Positions 9,018 through 16,329 of a DNA stretch of 64,000 bases are shown here, in pieces. Position 1 is the first letter of the stretch. Each line of letters begins with the position of its first letter. A program made the translations under genes and the position numbers. The DNA comes from a bacterium OM1 bin76 (GTDB lineage: Bacteria; Actinomycetota; Acidimicrobiia; Spongiisociales; ZC4RG35): NCBI GenBank assembly GCA_002238785.1, contig MPNA01000005.1, positions 1 to 64,000 of the forward strand, in the 5' to 3' direction. The notes beneath the pieces are model-generated. The model made no database searches and had not been told where the DNA came from. It saw only the letters and a program-made list of their open reading frames with translations.

Positions 9018-10188
9018 GCTCGGTCACCCGAATCCGAGGATCGAGGACCCCATAGAGCACATCCACCACGAAGTGCCCGATCAAGGCCATTATTCCTATA
9101 AAGGAGAACGCCCCCACTGCCAGCGGAATGTCCTCACTGATCACCGAGGAGATCAGGATCTCACCCATGCCCGGCCAGGAGAAAACCGCTTCGGTGATGA
9201 CTCCCCCATCAATCACTGTGGCCACCGCCAGGACCAGGGAGGTGACCACTGGCAACAGGGCGGTCCGCGCCGCGTGGCGATCCCGGACCACTCCCTCCGG
9301 CAGACCCTTGGCCCGGGCGGTGAGGATGTAGTCCTCCCGCAGTGTCTCCAGCATGGAACTGCGAGTCAAGAGCATCACCCCTCCGAAGTTGATGAGGGTC
9401 AGCACCAGCACCGGAAGGACCATGTGATAGCCTATGTCTCCGGCATACACTCGCATGTCCTGGCCCGACGGGGTCCCGAACCAGTAGAAGAGGAACCACA
9501 ACGCCGCCAGGGCAATCCCTCCCCACCGCAGGGTGCGCTCCAGCCGCCGGTTATTGGTTCGAAGCGCTGCGAAACTTGCCGCGAACATCGCGATGGCCGC
9601 GGTCAGCGTCACCCAGAAGAGCCGCATGAACACCTCATTGGCCATGAAGGGAGCATCTCGCCACTTCTCCGGATCCAGGAATTTCGAGATGGGCAGCAGG
9701 TCCAATTGGACACTGAACAACCAGATCATCATCAGGGCGAAAAACGGTAAGAACAGTGAATAGAGCCCCACCCCGGACACCGTAATCAACATCTCACCGC
9801 GACTCCCCCGGCGCCAGGCCAGGTATTTGCCGGCCAGGAATCCGGCCCAGTAGTAGGTGACCAGGGCGGCCAGAAACAGAACCAGGGTGCGAGGCAGACG
9901 CTCGCCGATGATCTCGGTGACCGGCCGGGGATATTGATTGAAGGAGACTCCCAGGTCGCCCTGGAAGAAGTTGACCATGTAGTCGCGGAACTGGATGAGC
10001 ACCGGCTTGTCCAGACCCAGCCGTTGCAGCGCCACTTCCCTGGCCTCGGGTGGGATGTTGGGGTTTCCCGCGTATTTCAGCGCCACCGCATCGCCGGGCA
10101 GGATGTAAAGCAGAAACCAGGTAACAGTCAGGAAGGCCAGAAACAGAAACACCATCTGGATAAGCCGCCGAATCACATATCGGAGCAC
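9010..10188 (-). CDS. ABC transporter permease (OppB/DppB-type)
   Basis: A 392-residue permease with the N-terminal signature MLRYVIRRLIQMVFLFLAFL and the periplasmic loop DLGVSFNQYPRPVTEIIGERL typical of OppB/DppB. The C-terminal region carries the EAA-like loop (YILTARAKGLPEGVVRDRHA) that contacts the ATPases. It is longer than classical DppB (about 339), because of an insert with one or two additional hydrophobic segments around residues 185-235. First permease gene after the binding-protein gene, behind a strong hairpin. Confidence 0.88.
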   Translation of the reverse strand: MLRYVIRRLIQMVFLFLAFLTVTWFLLYILPGDAVALKYAGNPNIPPEAREVALQRLGLDKPVLIQFRDYMVNFFQGDLGVSFNQYPRPVTEIIGERLPRTLVLFLAALVTYYWAGFLAGKYLAWRRGSRGEMLITVSGVGLYSLFLPFFALMMIWLFSVQLDLLPISKFLDPEKWRDAPFMANEVFMRLFWVTLTAAIAMFAASFAALRTNNRRLERTLRWGGIALAALWFLFYWFGTPSGQDMRVYAGDIGYHMVLPVLVLTLINFGGVMLLTRSSMLETLREDYILTARAKGLPEGVVRDRHAARTALLPVVTSLVLAVATVIDGGVITEAVFSWPGMGEILISSVISEDIPLAVGAFSFIGIMALIGHFVVDVLYGVLDPRIRVTEHG

Positions 10189-10229
10189 TTTCCTATTCCT
10201 TCAACTTCTTGGTCCCCTTCTTCTGCTGG

Positions 10230-10271
10230 GACCATGGGGCACCGTCATTAAGGTGACGGCGCCCCATGGTC
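10230..10271 (-). promoter_or_regulatory. Long intra-operon stem-loop between SBP gene and permease genes
   Basis: The arms GACCATGGGGCACCGTCA (10230-10247) and TGACGGCGCCCCATGGTC (10254-10271) pair over 18 positions with one A-C mismatch around a 6-nt loop. The stem begins 13 nt after the binding-protein stop codon on the minus strand. It lacks the following U-run of an intrinsic terminator. A 3'-stabilising or attenuating hairpin that leaves the binding protein in excess over its permease is the known role of such elements in importer operons. Confidence 0.75.
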
Positions 10272-10284
10272 AGGTTTTTGATGA

Positions 10285-12360
10285 TCAGCCGATGGTGACC
10301 ACTCCCGTCAACGCTCCAACGGCTTGCAAACCGTCAAGGATCGTCGTGTACGGGAAGGTGATCTGGTTCGAGTACGCCTCGATCAACGGTGTGTTGAACA
10401 GCGTCACATAAGGCAGGTCCTCAGCAATAATGGCGTCGGCCTGATGGATCAGATCACGTGCCTCTGCCAGGGTCTTGGCCCGATCGAACTGATCGGCCAA
10501 CTCATCGAAAGCGGGATTGGAGTATCCCGGGGTGTTGAATCCACCCAGAGCGGAATCTCTCGAAGAGCGGAAGAAGTCGAAGACATGATCCGGGAACGGA
10601 GTGAGTCCCCACCCCAGGATGTAGATGTCCCAGAGCAACGGATCACCCACGAAGACCTTGTCCACGATCACCGAGAACCCGGTGGGTTCTGCCTCCAGCG
10701 GTATACCCAGGTCACTGGCCCACTCCTCGATGAAGAGCGAATAGGTGGCCCTCATCGGGTCGTAACCGGGTCCGGGAGCGAGCAGGGTCAGGGGATCGAT
10801 GGTCTCTCCGCCGGGACCCCGCAGGCCTTCGCCCTTGGGTATCACGTCACGGTTGCCTTCGTCCCAGACCGGCTCCACGTCCCAGGTCCAGCCGCCGTCC
10901 TTGAGGATCTGCACCGCCGATGCAACCCTCTCCTGTGAGCTCTGGCCGCCGCACGGCGCGGTGATGTCGGGGTTGTACCAGTAGGCGTTGCCGGGTGGGA
11001 CCAGCGAGTTGATCGAGTAGGCCGTGCCACCCAGCACCGTGTTGGCCACGAAGTCCTTGTCGATCATGCATGCCAGCGCCCGCCGGAAGGAGGCGTCGTT
11101 CATCGGGAACTTGCGGGTGTTGTAGGCGAGATACCTCATGCCGTTCTGATCGTTGACCGCCACCTCGAGATTGGGCGCCGCCAGGATCTCATTTCGCAGA
11201 CCGGACTGCAGACCGAGCGGGTTCAGCAGGAAGTCCACTTCCCCCTCGGTTAGCGCCAGCACTGCGGCGTTCTGATCGGTGTAAATCGAATAGAGACTTT
11301 CGCCGACGAACGGGCCTTCGGTGTAGTCGGTCAGAACGTCTCCACCGGGGTCACCTCCCCAGGTTTCGGTGGCGCCGTCTCTGGTGTACTCCACAGCTCC
11401 CGAACTGTAAACGGTGTACTGGCTACCGGAGTCCCAGTAGGAATCGATTGCCACGTTGCGCCAGAAAGCACCCGGCTCCCACTCGGCGGAATCGAAGGCG
11501 GAAGCATTGGGTGCTCCCAGTCCGGAAGCGGCGTAGAGAGTCTCGAAGTCGTCGGATTCATCGACGATCGGTCCCCAGAATGCCTCTTGGAAGATGGAAG
11601 CCAGACCCACCGACAGCGGCCAGATGGCCAGTCCCGGCTCGAAGTTGAAGGTGATCTTGACGGTATGGTCGTCCAAAGCCTCAACAGACGACACACCCTG
11701 GGAGGACTCGTCGTCCTCGGTAGCGGGATCATCGTCCCGGGCCAAAGGCCAGATGCTGGTGAAGTTGCCGCCCAGACCGTCGTACTTCTTGATGGTGTTG
11801 AAGGTGAACGCCGCGTCGTGGGCCGTTATGGGCGATCCGTCCGACCAGGTGACATCCGACAGCAGGTTCACAGTTACGGAGTAACCGTCTCCGTCAGCCT
11901 CGACCTGGGGAGGACTGGGATCGGAGGCCAGCGCCGGGACCACCGTGTAGGTGGGACCCTGATACGTGTAGAGAGAAATCTGGCCGGGGATCACATAGGT
12001 GTTCCAGATCTCCGCCTCAGTGTCGAGCGCCGCCCACGGGTTGTCGGTGGTGGGAGCCGAAAAAATACCCAGGCGGTAGGTGGCGCCCATCGGCATCTCC
12101 TCTTCCTCCATGGCGGGCTCTTCCTCCTCCATGGCAGGCTCTTCTTCCTCTTCCTCCATGGCGGGCTCTTCCTCCTCCATGGCAGGCTCCTCTTCCTCAT
12201 CCTCCATGGCGTCCGGCGCAGCCGTCGTCTCAGGGGCGGGTGCCGCGGTTGTCTCCGGCGCCGGGGCGGAAGTGGTTTCCGGTGCCTCCTCGTCGTCCCC
12301 GCATGCCGCGGCCACCAAGGCCAACACGGCCAACAAACTAAGCAATCGTCGCAGTCTCAT
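10285..12360 (-). CDS. Family-5 extracellular solute-binding lipoprotein with acidic repeat linker
   Basis: A 691-residue lipoprotein. The signal peptide MRLRRLLSLLAVLALVAAAC gives a lipobox with Cys at residue 20. Residues about 22-90 are a low-complexity linker: APETTAAP repeats, then repeats of the type EEEEPAMEEEE. The rest is a peptide/nickel-type (SBP family 5) binding domain, including a Trp-Ser-Asp-Gly block typical of the family (VTWSDGSPITAHDAAFTFNT). A strong ribosome site AAAGGAG lies 7 nt before the ATG. It is first in an importer operon, separated from it by a hairpin, and divergent from the reductoisomerase-like gene. Ligand specificity cannot be read from sequence. Confidence 0.9.
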   Translation of the reverse strand: MRLRRLLSLLAVLALVAAACGDDEEAPETTSAPAPETTAAPAPETTAAPDAMEDEEEEPAMEEEEPAMEEEEEEPAMEEEEPAMEEEEMPMGATYRLGIFSAPTTDNPWAALDTEAEIWNTYVIPGQISLYTYQGPTYTVVPALASDPSPPQVEADGDGYSVTVNLLSDVTWSDGSPITAHDAAFTFNTIKKYDGLGGNFTSIWPLARDDDPATEDDESSQGVSSVEALDDHTVKITFNFEPGLAIWPLSVGLASIFQEAFWGPIVDESDDFETLYAASGLGAPNASAFDSAEWEPGAFWRNVAIDSYWDSGSQYTVYSSGAVEYTRDGATETWGGDPGGDVLTDYTEGPFVGESLYSIYTDQNAAVLALTEGEVDFLLNPLGLQSGLRNEILAAPNLEVAVNDQNGMRYLAYNTRKFPMNDASFRRALACMIDKDFVANTVLGGTAYSINSLVPPGNAYWYNPDITAPCGGQSSQERVASAVQILKDGGWTWDVEPVWDEGNRDVIPKGEGLRGPGGETIDPLTLLAPGPGYDPMRATYSLFIEEWASDLGIPLEAEPTGFSVIVDKVFVGDPLLWDIYILGWGLTPFPDHVFDFFRSSRDSALGGFNTPGYSNPAFDELADQFDRAKTLAEARDLIHQADAIIAEDLPYVTLFNTPLIEAYSNQITFPYTTILDGLQAVGALTGVVTIG

Positions 12361-12541
12361 CGCAGTCTCCTTTCTTAGTCCCTGTTCAATTTCCTTTACT
12401 TTGGCAAAGATACCTCACTGAGGGCACTTGTGGGGCTGTAATGGGACTTCGTTTAGCCACAGTCTTTCCCCCAACCGCCACGTCCATCCAAAATGTTAAG
12501 GTCATGGTCGATATCCCCGCTACCAGCAGAAGGAGCAACTG
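12361..12541. promoter_or_regulatory. Divergent promoter region, importer operon versus reductoisomerase-like gene
   Basis: 181 bp separate the two divergent starts. On the minus strand AAAGGAG precedes the binding-protein ATG; on the plus strand AGAAGGAG (about 12526-12533) precedes the ATG at 12542. Both promoters must lie here and may share a regulator. I could not assign -35/-10 boxes or an operator with confidence. Confidence 0.5.
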
Positions 12542-13552
12542 ATGGCCCGCATGTACTTTGAGGAAGACTCCGACCTGACGTATCTGGCCGGTCAGACCAT
12601 CTGCATCGTTGGATATGGCAACCAAGGTCGCTCTCAGGCCCTCAACATGCGAGACAGCGGACTCGGAGTCATTGTGGGGAGCCGCCGGGATGCTTCTTAC
12701 CAGACGGCCATCCAGGACGGCTTCGAGGTATTACCGGTTGGTAAAGCCGTAGCCCGTTCCGACGTCATCTTCTTCCTGGTCCCCGACGAGGTCATGCCCC
12801 AGATCTTCCAGCAGGACATCGCCCCGAACCTGGCTTCGGACAACATGCTGGTCTTCGCCAGTGGCTACAACATCGCCTTCGACCTGATCGAGCCTCCCTC
12901 CGACATCGACGTGGTTCTGATCGCTCCTCGCATGATCGGAGCCGGCGTCAGGGACACCTTCCTGAGCGGGGAGGGTTTTCCCAGTCTGGTCGCCGTTCAC
13001 CAGTCTGCCACCGAGACGGCCTTCGAGCGAATGCTGGGCCTCTGCGAAGGGATAGGGTCGACCAGGATGGGAGTGATCGAATCCAGTTTCCTGGAGGAGG
13101 CAACAGTGGATCTATTCGCCGAGCAGGTGGGTTTTCTCTACGCGGTGCGCCGCTACTGCGAAGTCCTGGTGGAGGCCGGCTGCAGCCCGGAAGCGGCCAT
13201 GCTGGAATTCTATGCCTCGGGCGAGGGCATCGAGACCGCCAAGGCGTATCGTGACATCGGCCTCTGGGACCAGATCACGCTTCATTCCCGCACCAGCCAG
13301 TACGGCCAGGAAGTGACCAGTCGGCTCTCTGCAGAGGAGGAGGAAGCCGAGCGGGTGAGGCTGAGAGCCATCATCTCCCACATCCAAGATGGCTCCTTCG
13401 CCCGAGAGTGGACTGAGGAACAACAGGCTGGGTTTCCCGAGTTCAACCGGGTAAGGGAGCTGAACATGGCCCACCAAATGCGAGCGTCCGAGAGGAGGCT
13501 CTATAAGGTGCTGGGACGGATACCGGACAAAGGACAAGAGTCCGCCGGATGA
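12542..13552 (+). CDS. Ketol-acid-reductoisomerase-like protein with altered active site
   Basis: A 336-residue protein collinear with class I KARI (IlvC). The N-terminal Rossmann motif ICIVGYGNQGRSQALNMRDS and the knotted C-terminal domain block SSFLEEATVDLFAEQ, with the metal-ligand Asp and Glu, are kept. However, the family AHGFNIHF reads ASGYNIAF, APKxPGH reads APRMIGAG (Lys to Arg, His lost), and the second metal-binding Glu of the FExLHE motif is replaced (LEFYAS). It is therefore unlikely to perform the normal branched-chain amino-acid step. Strong ribosome site AGAAGGAG. It is divergent from the peptide-type importer, suggesting it acts on an imported compound. No other ilv genes are nearby. 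Confidence 0.75.
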   Translation: MARMYFEEDSDLTYLAGQTICIVGYGNQGRSQALNMRDSGLGVIVGSRRDASYQTAIQDGFEVLPVGKAVARSDVIFFLVPDEVMPQIFQQDIAPNLASDNMLVFASGYNIAFDLIEPPSDIDVVLIAPRMIGAGVRDTFLSGEGFPSLVAVHQSATETAFERMLGLCEGIGSTRMGVIESSFLEEATVDLFAEQVGFLYAVRRYCEVLVEAGCSPEAAMLEFYASGEGIETAKAYRDIGLWDQITLHSRTSQYGQEVTSRLSAEEEEAERVRLRAIISHIQDGSFAREWTEEQQAGFPEFNRVRELNMAHQMRASERRLYKVLGRIPDKGQESAG

Positions 13553-13660
13553 TGGTTTTGGCGGACTGCCTTGGCGCCGAAAGCTCACCCCGAGGGCGAT
13601 GTCTGCATTGATTGCATTGCCATCATTGCATGATGGACAGGACCGCGTAACTAGGAACCC

Positions 13661-13906
13661 ATGGCCAGCATCACAGTACGCAATCTTGATGAAGATCTGA
13701 AGCGCCGCCTTCGCATCCGAGCGGCTGAAAACGACCGATCCATGGAACAGGAAGCCAGGGAAATCCTGAAGGCTGCCCTCTACCAACAACCCCTGACAGG
13801 CGAAGGACTAGTGAGTTCCATTAGCTGGAGTTTCGAGCCCCTAGGGGGTGTCGAATTGGAGTTGCCGCCCCGCGATCCAACACGCGAACCGCCGACATTT
13901 GACTGA
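13661..13906 (+). CDS. FitA/VapB-type ribbon-helix-helix antitoxin
   Basis: An 81-residue protein. The N-terminal ASITVRNLDEDLKRRLRIRA and the following RSMEQEAREILKAAL form the Arc/MetJ ribbon-helix-helix of FitA-type antitoxins. The C-terminal tail (FEPLGGVELELPPRD) would wrap around the toxin. It lies 12 bp before a PIN-domain toxin gene and is almost certainly its antitoxin and operon repressor. Confidence 0.88.
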   Translation: MASITVRNLDEDLKRRLRIRAAENDRSMEQEAREILKAALYQQPLTGEGLVSSISWSFEPLGGVELELPPRDPTREPPTFD

Positions 13907-13918
13907 AGCGCCGGTCCG

Positions 13919-14278
13919 ATGATCATCCTCGACACCAATGTCGTTTCCGAGTTCAGCGGTCCCAACCCCGACATGGGCGTCGTAGGCTGGATTACTGCCG
14001 CGGCCCCTTCCGATTTACACATCACCGCGATAGCGGAGGCCGAGTTGCGCTACGGGATTCTCGTCCTGCCACCGAGCAGACGCCGCGAAACAGTCCTCGG
14101 CAGGATCGAAAGAACGCTGAGACGACATTTTGCGGGACGCATCCTTCCCTTCGACAGCCATGCCGACTGCCAGATCGCGGCCATCGCCTACTCGGTGGGA
14201 GCGACGATAGCGACGCGGGATACGGGCGGATTCGACGGATGCGGCGTCGAGGTGATCAGCCCCTGGTCGGACGCCTGA
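13919..14278 (+). CDS. FitB/VapC-type PIN-domain toxin, internally shortened
   Basis: A 119-residue PIN-domain RNase. Visible acidic residues are LDTNVVSEF (first Asp), IAEAELRYG (Glu), and near the C-terminus ADCQIAAIA and ATRDTGGFDGCGVEVISPW. In FitB-like toxins about 20 residues (a helix with a conserved Arg-Arg and G-x-P-I) normally separate the PFD motif from the third Asp. Here LPFDSHADCQIAA joins them directly, as if about 60 bp were deleted in frame. The acidic residues are all retained, so activity is possible but doubtful. Confidence 0.85.
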   Translation: MIILDTNVVSEFSGPNPDMGVVGWITAAAPSDLHITAIAEAELRYGILVLPPSRRRETVLGRIERTLRRHFAGRILPFDSHADCQIAAIAYSVGATIATRDTGGFDGCGVEVISPWSDA

Positions 14279-14418
14279 AACCGACCGCCCCTCAGCATTT
14301 CGCGAAGCCGTTTTCCCACGGCGCCTTTCCCTCGCTGGCTCACCACCCCACTACCTCGCGATGTTTTGCTCTTGTCATACTGAGTCATGAGTGCAGAGCT
14401 GTTATTAGAGTTTGGATA

Positions 14419-14832
14419 GTGGGAGTAGACACAATCGCGCAACTGATAACGATACTCATGGCGGGACTGGGCATCATCTGGCACCAGCAGCGGACCACCG
14501 AAAGACTACGAGACGACCTCAACCAAGCCAGCAGAGAACTACGGGACGACCTCAACCACCTACGCAACGACCTCAACCAAACCAACAAAGCACTACGCGA
14601 CGACCTCAACCACCTACGCAACGACTCCAACCAAACCAACAAAGCACTACGCGACGACCTCAACCAAGCCCACGGTGAGCTGCGGGCTGGGGTCGTGGCG
14701 AACGGGCAACGACTGGCCCGTATCGAGGGGTTCCTGGGCATCGGCGTACCCGCAGGAGCCGCGGCGGGCGCCGCTGGCGCCCGGGCGTTCGGAGACCAGC
14801 CCCAGGCGGTCGAGGCCACCGCAAACCCTTAG
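14419..14832 (+). CDS. Membrane-anchored coiled-coil protein with 18-residue repeats
   Basis: About 137 residues from the GTG at 14419; no ATG is in frame and no strong ribosome site is visible, so the start is uncertain. A single N-terminal membrane helix (VDTIAQLITILMAGLGIIWH) is followed by a long polar coiled coil with the repeat RDDLNHLRNDLNQTNKAL, then LARIEGFLGI and an Ala/Gly-rich tail. Actinobacterial proteins of this layout occur, but I do not know a function. The 140 bp upstream (14279-14418) holds nothing I can support. Confidence 0.55.
   Translation: MGVDTIAQLITILMAGLGIIWHQQRTTERLRDDLNQASRELRDDLNHLRNDLNQTNKALRDDLNHLRNDSNQTNKALRDDLNQAHGELRAGVVANGQRLARIEGFLGIGVPAGAAAGAAGARAFGDQPQAVEATANP
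14509..14685 (+). repeat. 54-bp coding tandem repeat in coiled coil
   Basis: Two almost identical 54-bp units (14542-14595 and 14596-14649) encode RDDLNHLRNDLNQTNKAL; a single T-C change turns one Leu to Ser in the second. Partial units flank them (14509-14541 and 14650-14685). The period is a multiple of three, so copy-number change would lengthen or shorten the rod without frameshift. Confidence 0.85.
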
Positions 14833-14893
14833 CCGGGCGCCTCGCCACCCCCGTCATTGTTCTGACCGGACCGGGATCTTGATGCCCGCGTCT

Positions 14894-15512
14894 TCAGCGA
14901 TATCTCACCACTGCACGGTCGGCGGGATCGACCGCGTGGAGGTCGGGCAGAGTCCCCACGGCCAGAGCGGCGAAGCGGGTGCGGTTGGAGGGACTAGAAA
15001 TCAGGATCGCCGTCTGGGCAGATGTCGTGCTCCACCCTGGTTTGGACCGAGACAGTTGAGGTCCCCCAGCGTCGCCGTCGCCAGCACCGTGCAGATATCC
15101 CGGTTGTTCTGGCTTGGTACCAGAAAGGCCCCTATCGTCGTCTGGGTGCGCATCGGGTCTGCCGTCCGGTGGCGCACAGGTCGAAGAGTCGGTCGGTGAC
15201 GATGATTCCGAACGGAAGTTGGCGGGTGAGGCTGACCAGGATCGCCGACCCCCCCCCCGTGTCTATCGCCTGAGACGCCGCGGCAGCGCCCTGGTCTGCC
15301 GGGACCCCTTGATCGCGGCCAGGTCCGGCAGGGTGACCGCCGCCAACGCTTGGAAGGTCATGTTCGACGTTCCCGAGATCAGGATCGCCTCCGGCGCGCG
15401 ATGATCCTCGAGCCCCCCCCCCGGAGAGCAGATTGAGATCCGCCAGGGTGCCGGAGGCGAGCATCGTATCATCCGAGCCGCGGGTCGCTCCACCGCTCAC
15501 CGCCACGCCTTC
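14894..15512 (-). repeat. Array of ~5 diverged copies of a Type ISP C-terminal motif, with poly-G tracts
   Basis: Read on the minus strand, the region holds a repeated block of about 120-135 bp. Copy 1 (about 15512-15423) has VAVSGGATRGSDD then ASGTLADLNLLSGG. Copy 2 (about 15393-15263) has AILISGTSNMTFQALAAVTL, PDLAAIKGS and RQTRALPRRLRR-stop. Copy 3 (about 15248-15132) has AILVSLTRQ, IIVTDRLFDL and RQTRCAPRRR-stop. Copy 4 (about 15131-15001) has FLVPSQNNR, VLATATLGDLN and LPRRRS-stop. Copy 5 (about 15012-14894) has AILISSPSNRTRFAALAVGT, LPDLHAVD and a stop. Ten-base C runs at 15413-15422 and 15249-15258 sit between copies 1-2 and 2-3. The copies occupy different frames and most end in their own stop. 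Confidence 0.7.
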
Positions 15513-16319
15513 GTCTTCATCACCACCGCGGTCACCACGCGGGAACATCTTGGAAACAGTCTTCACCGAGCCCAGGATGCGGTCGTCCTCGTACAGCCAC
15601 AGCTTGGTGAACGGACGGTAGAGCACCTCCCTGATGCGTGACTCGTCGAACACAATTTCCTTGTTCGCCTTGAGGGATTGTTTCAAGGTGCCAGTCCATT
15701 TGATGACTCCAAGTTCTGTGTTCCTGGTGGCTTCATCGGATGTGATCAGTCCCTCCTCAACAAAGAAGCGAGCATCCTCGTACTCGTCGATAAGCGCCTT
15801 GATCTTGTCGACCAAGGCCTGACGGGAGAAGGAATATACATAAACGTCACAACTTGTCCCCACACCTCTGGCATGTGCGATGACGGCTGCATCTGGAGTC
15901 TTCTTCGTGGAGCACACCGGCATCAGATTCTCAAAGGTGCCATCCGTCAGATTCACCCAGTCGTGCCGGTCGTTCACGGGTACAACTTCGAACTGCTCAC
16001 TGGTGACGTCCCCCAGTTCGCCAAGCCAGGCGAACTTGTGTTCAAGGCTGGAGTATTCGGGCACCGCGGCGTAATGTAGGGCAGCGGGAAGGGTCAGGTC
16101 CTCTTCGGGATTGCGGACCAAGACGGTGATCTGCACACCGTTGCGCGATCCCCCTCCAAACAACTTGTCGCCCTCCCGGCGAAACTCCTCGCCGCTCTTG
16201 TAGGCGTCTCCCCGAAGGTTGACCACATATATGTCGGTGAACTCGTCGCGCAGCGCGGCCCGCATCCCCGCAAGGGCGGTACCCGTAGCGAGTGAGTTGG
16301 GATGGATAAACGCCAACAC
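15132..16319 (-). CDS. Type ISP restriction-modification enzyme, distal methyltransferase part (frameshifted from body)
   Basis: This frame continues the large gene upstream after an 11-base G run (coding strand). It begins VLAFIHPNSLATGTALAGMR, the segment that follows the NPPW motif in N6-adenine methylases, and runs to RPFTKLWLYEDDRILGS and the motif VAVSGGATRGSDD. Up to about 15425 it looks collinear with Type ISP enzymes. Beyond that it enters the motif array, passes out of frame through copy 2, re-enters copy 3 and stops at 15132. One G fewer in the run at 15413-15422 would instead lead through copy 2 to the stop at 15263. Confidence 0.75.
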   Translation of the reverse strand: MLAFIHPNSLATGTALAGMRAALRDEFTDIYVVNLRGDAYKSGEEFRREGDKLFGGGSRNGVQITVLVRNPEEDLTLPAALHYAAVPEYSSLEHKFAWLGELGDVTSEQFEVVPVNDRHDWVNLTDGTFENLMPVCSTKKTPDAAVIAHARGVGTSCDVYVYSFSRQALVDKIKALIDEYEDARFFVEEGLITSDEATRNTELGVIKWTGTLKQSLKANKEIVFDESRIREVLYRPFTKLWLYEDDRILGSVKTVSKMFPRGDRGGDEDEGVAVSGGATRGSDDTMLASGTLADLNLLSGGGARGSSRAGGDPDLGNVEHDLPSVGGGHPAGPGRDQGVPADQGAAAASQAIDTGGGSAILVSLTRQLPFGIIVTDRLFDLCATGRQTRCAPRRR

Positions 16320-16329
16320 CCCCCCCCCC
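16319..16329. repeat. Mononucleotide C11 (G11 on coding strand) within Type ISP gene
   Basis: Eleven consecutive C residues lie where the reading frame of the restriction-modification gene shifts. By codon arithmetic, loss of one G (11 to 10) joins the upstream and downstream frames. A run of this length can be a slippage-prone phase switch or an assembly error. Confidence 0.85.

Noticed and set aside
10230-10271. Rho-independent terminator
   Set aside because: The stem is strong but no U-run follows on the transcribed strand, and the permease genes continue downstream.
14509-14685. Possible CRISPR-like repeat array
   Set aside because: Units are contiguous, in frame, multiples of three and encode a coiled coil; there are no spacers.
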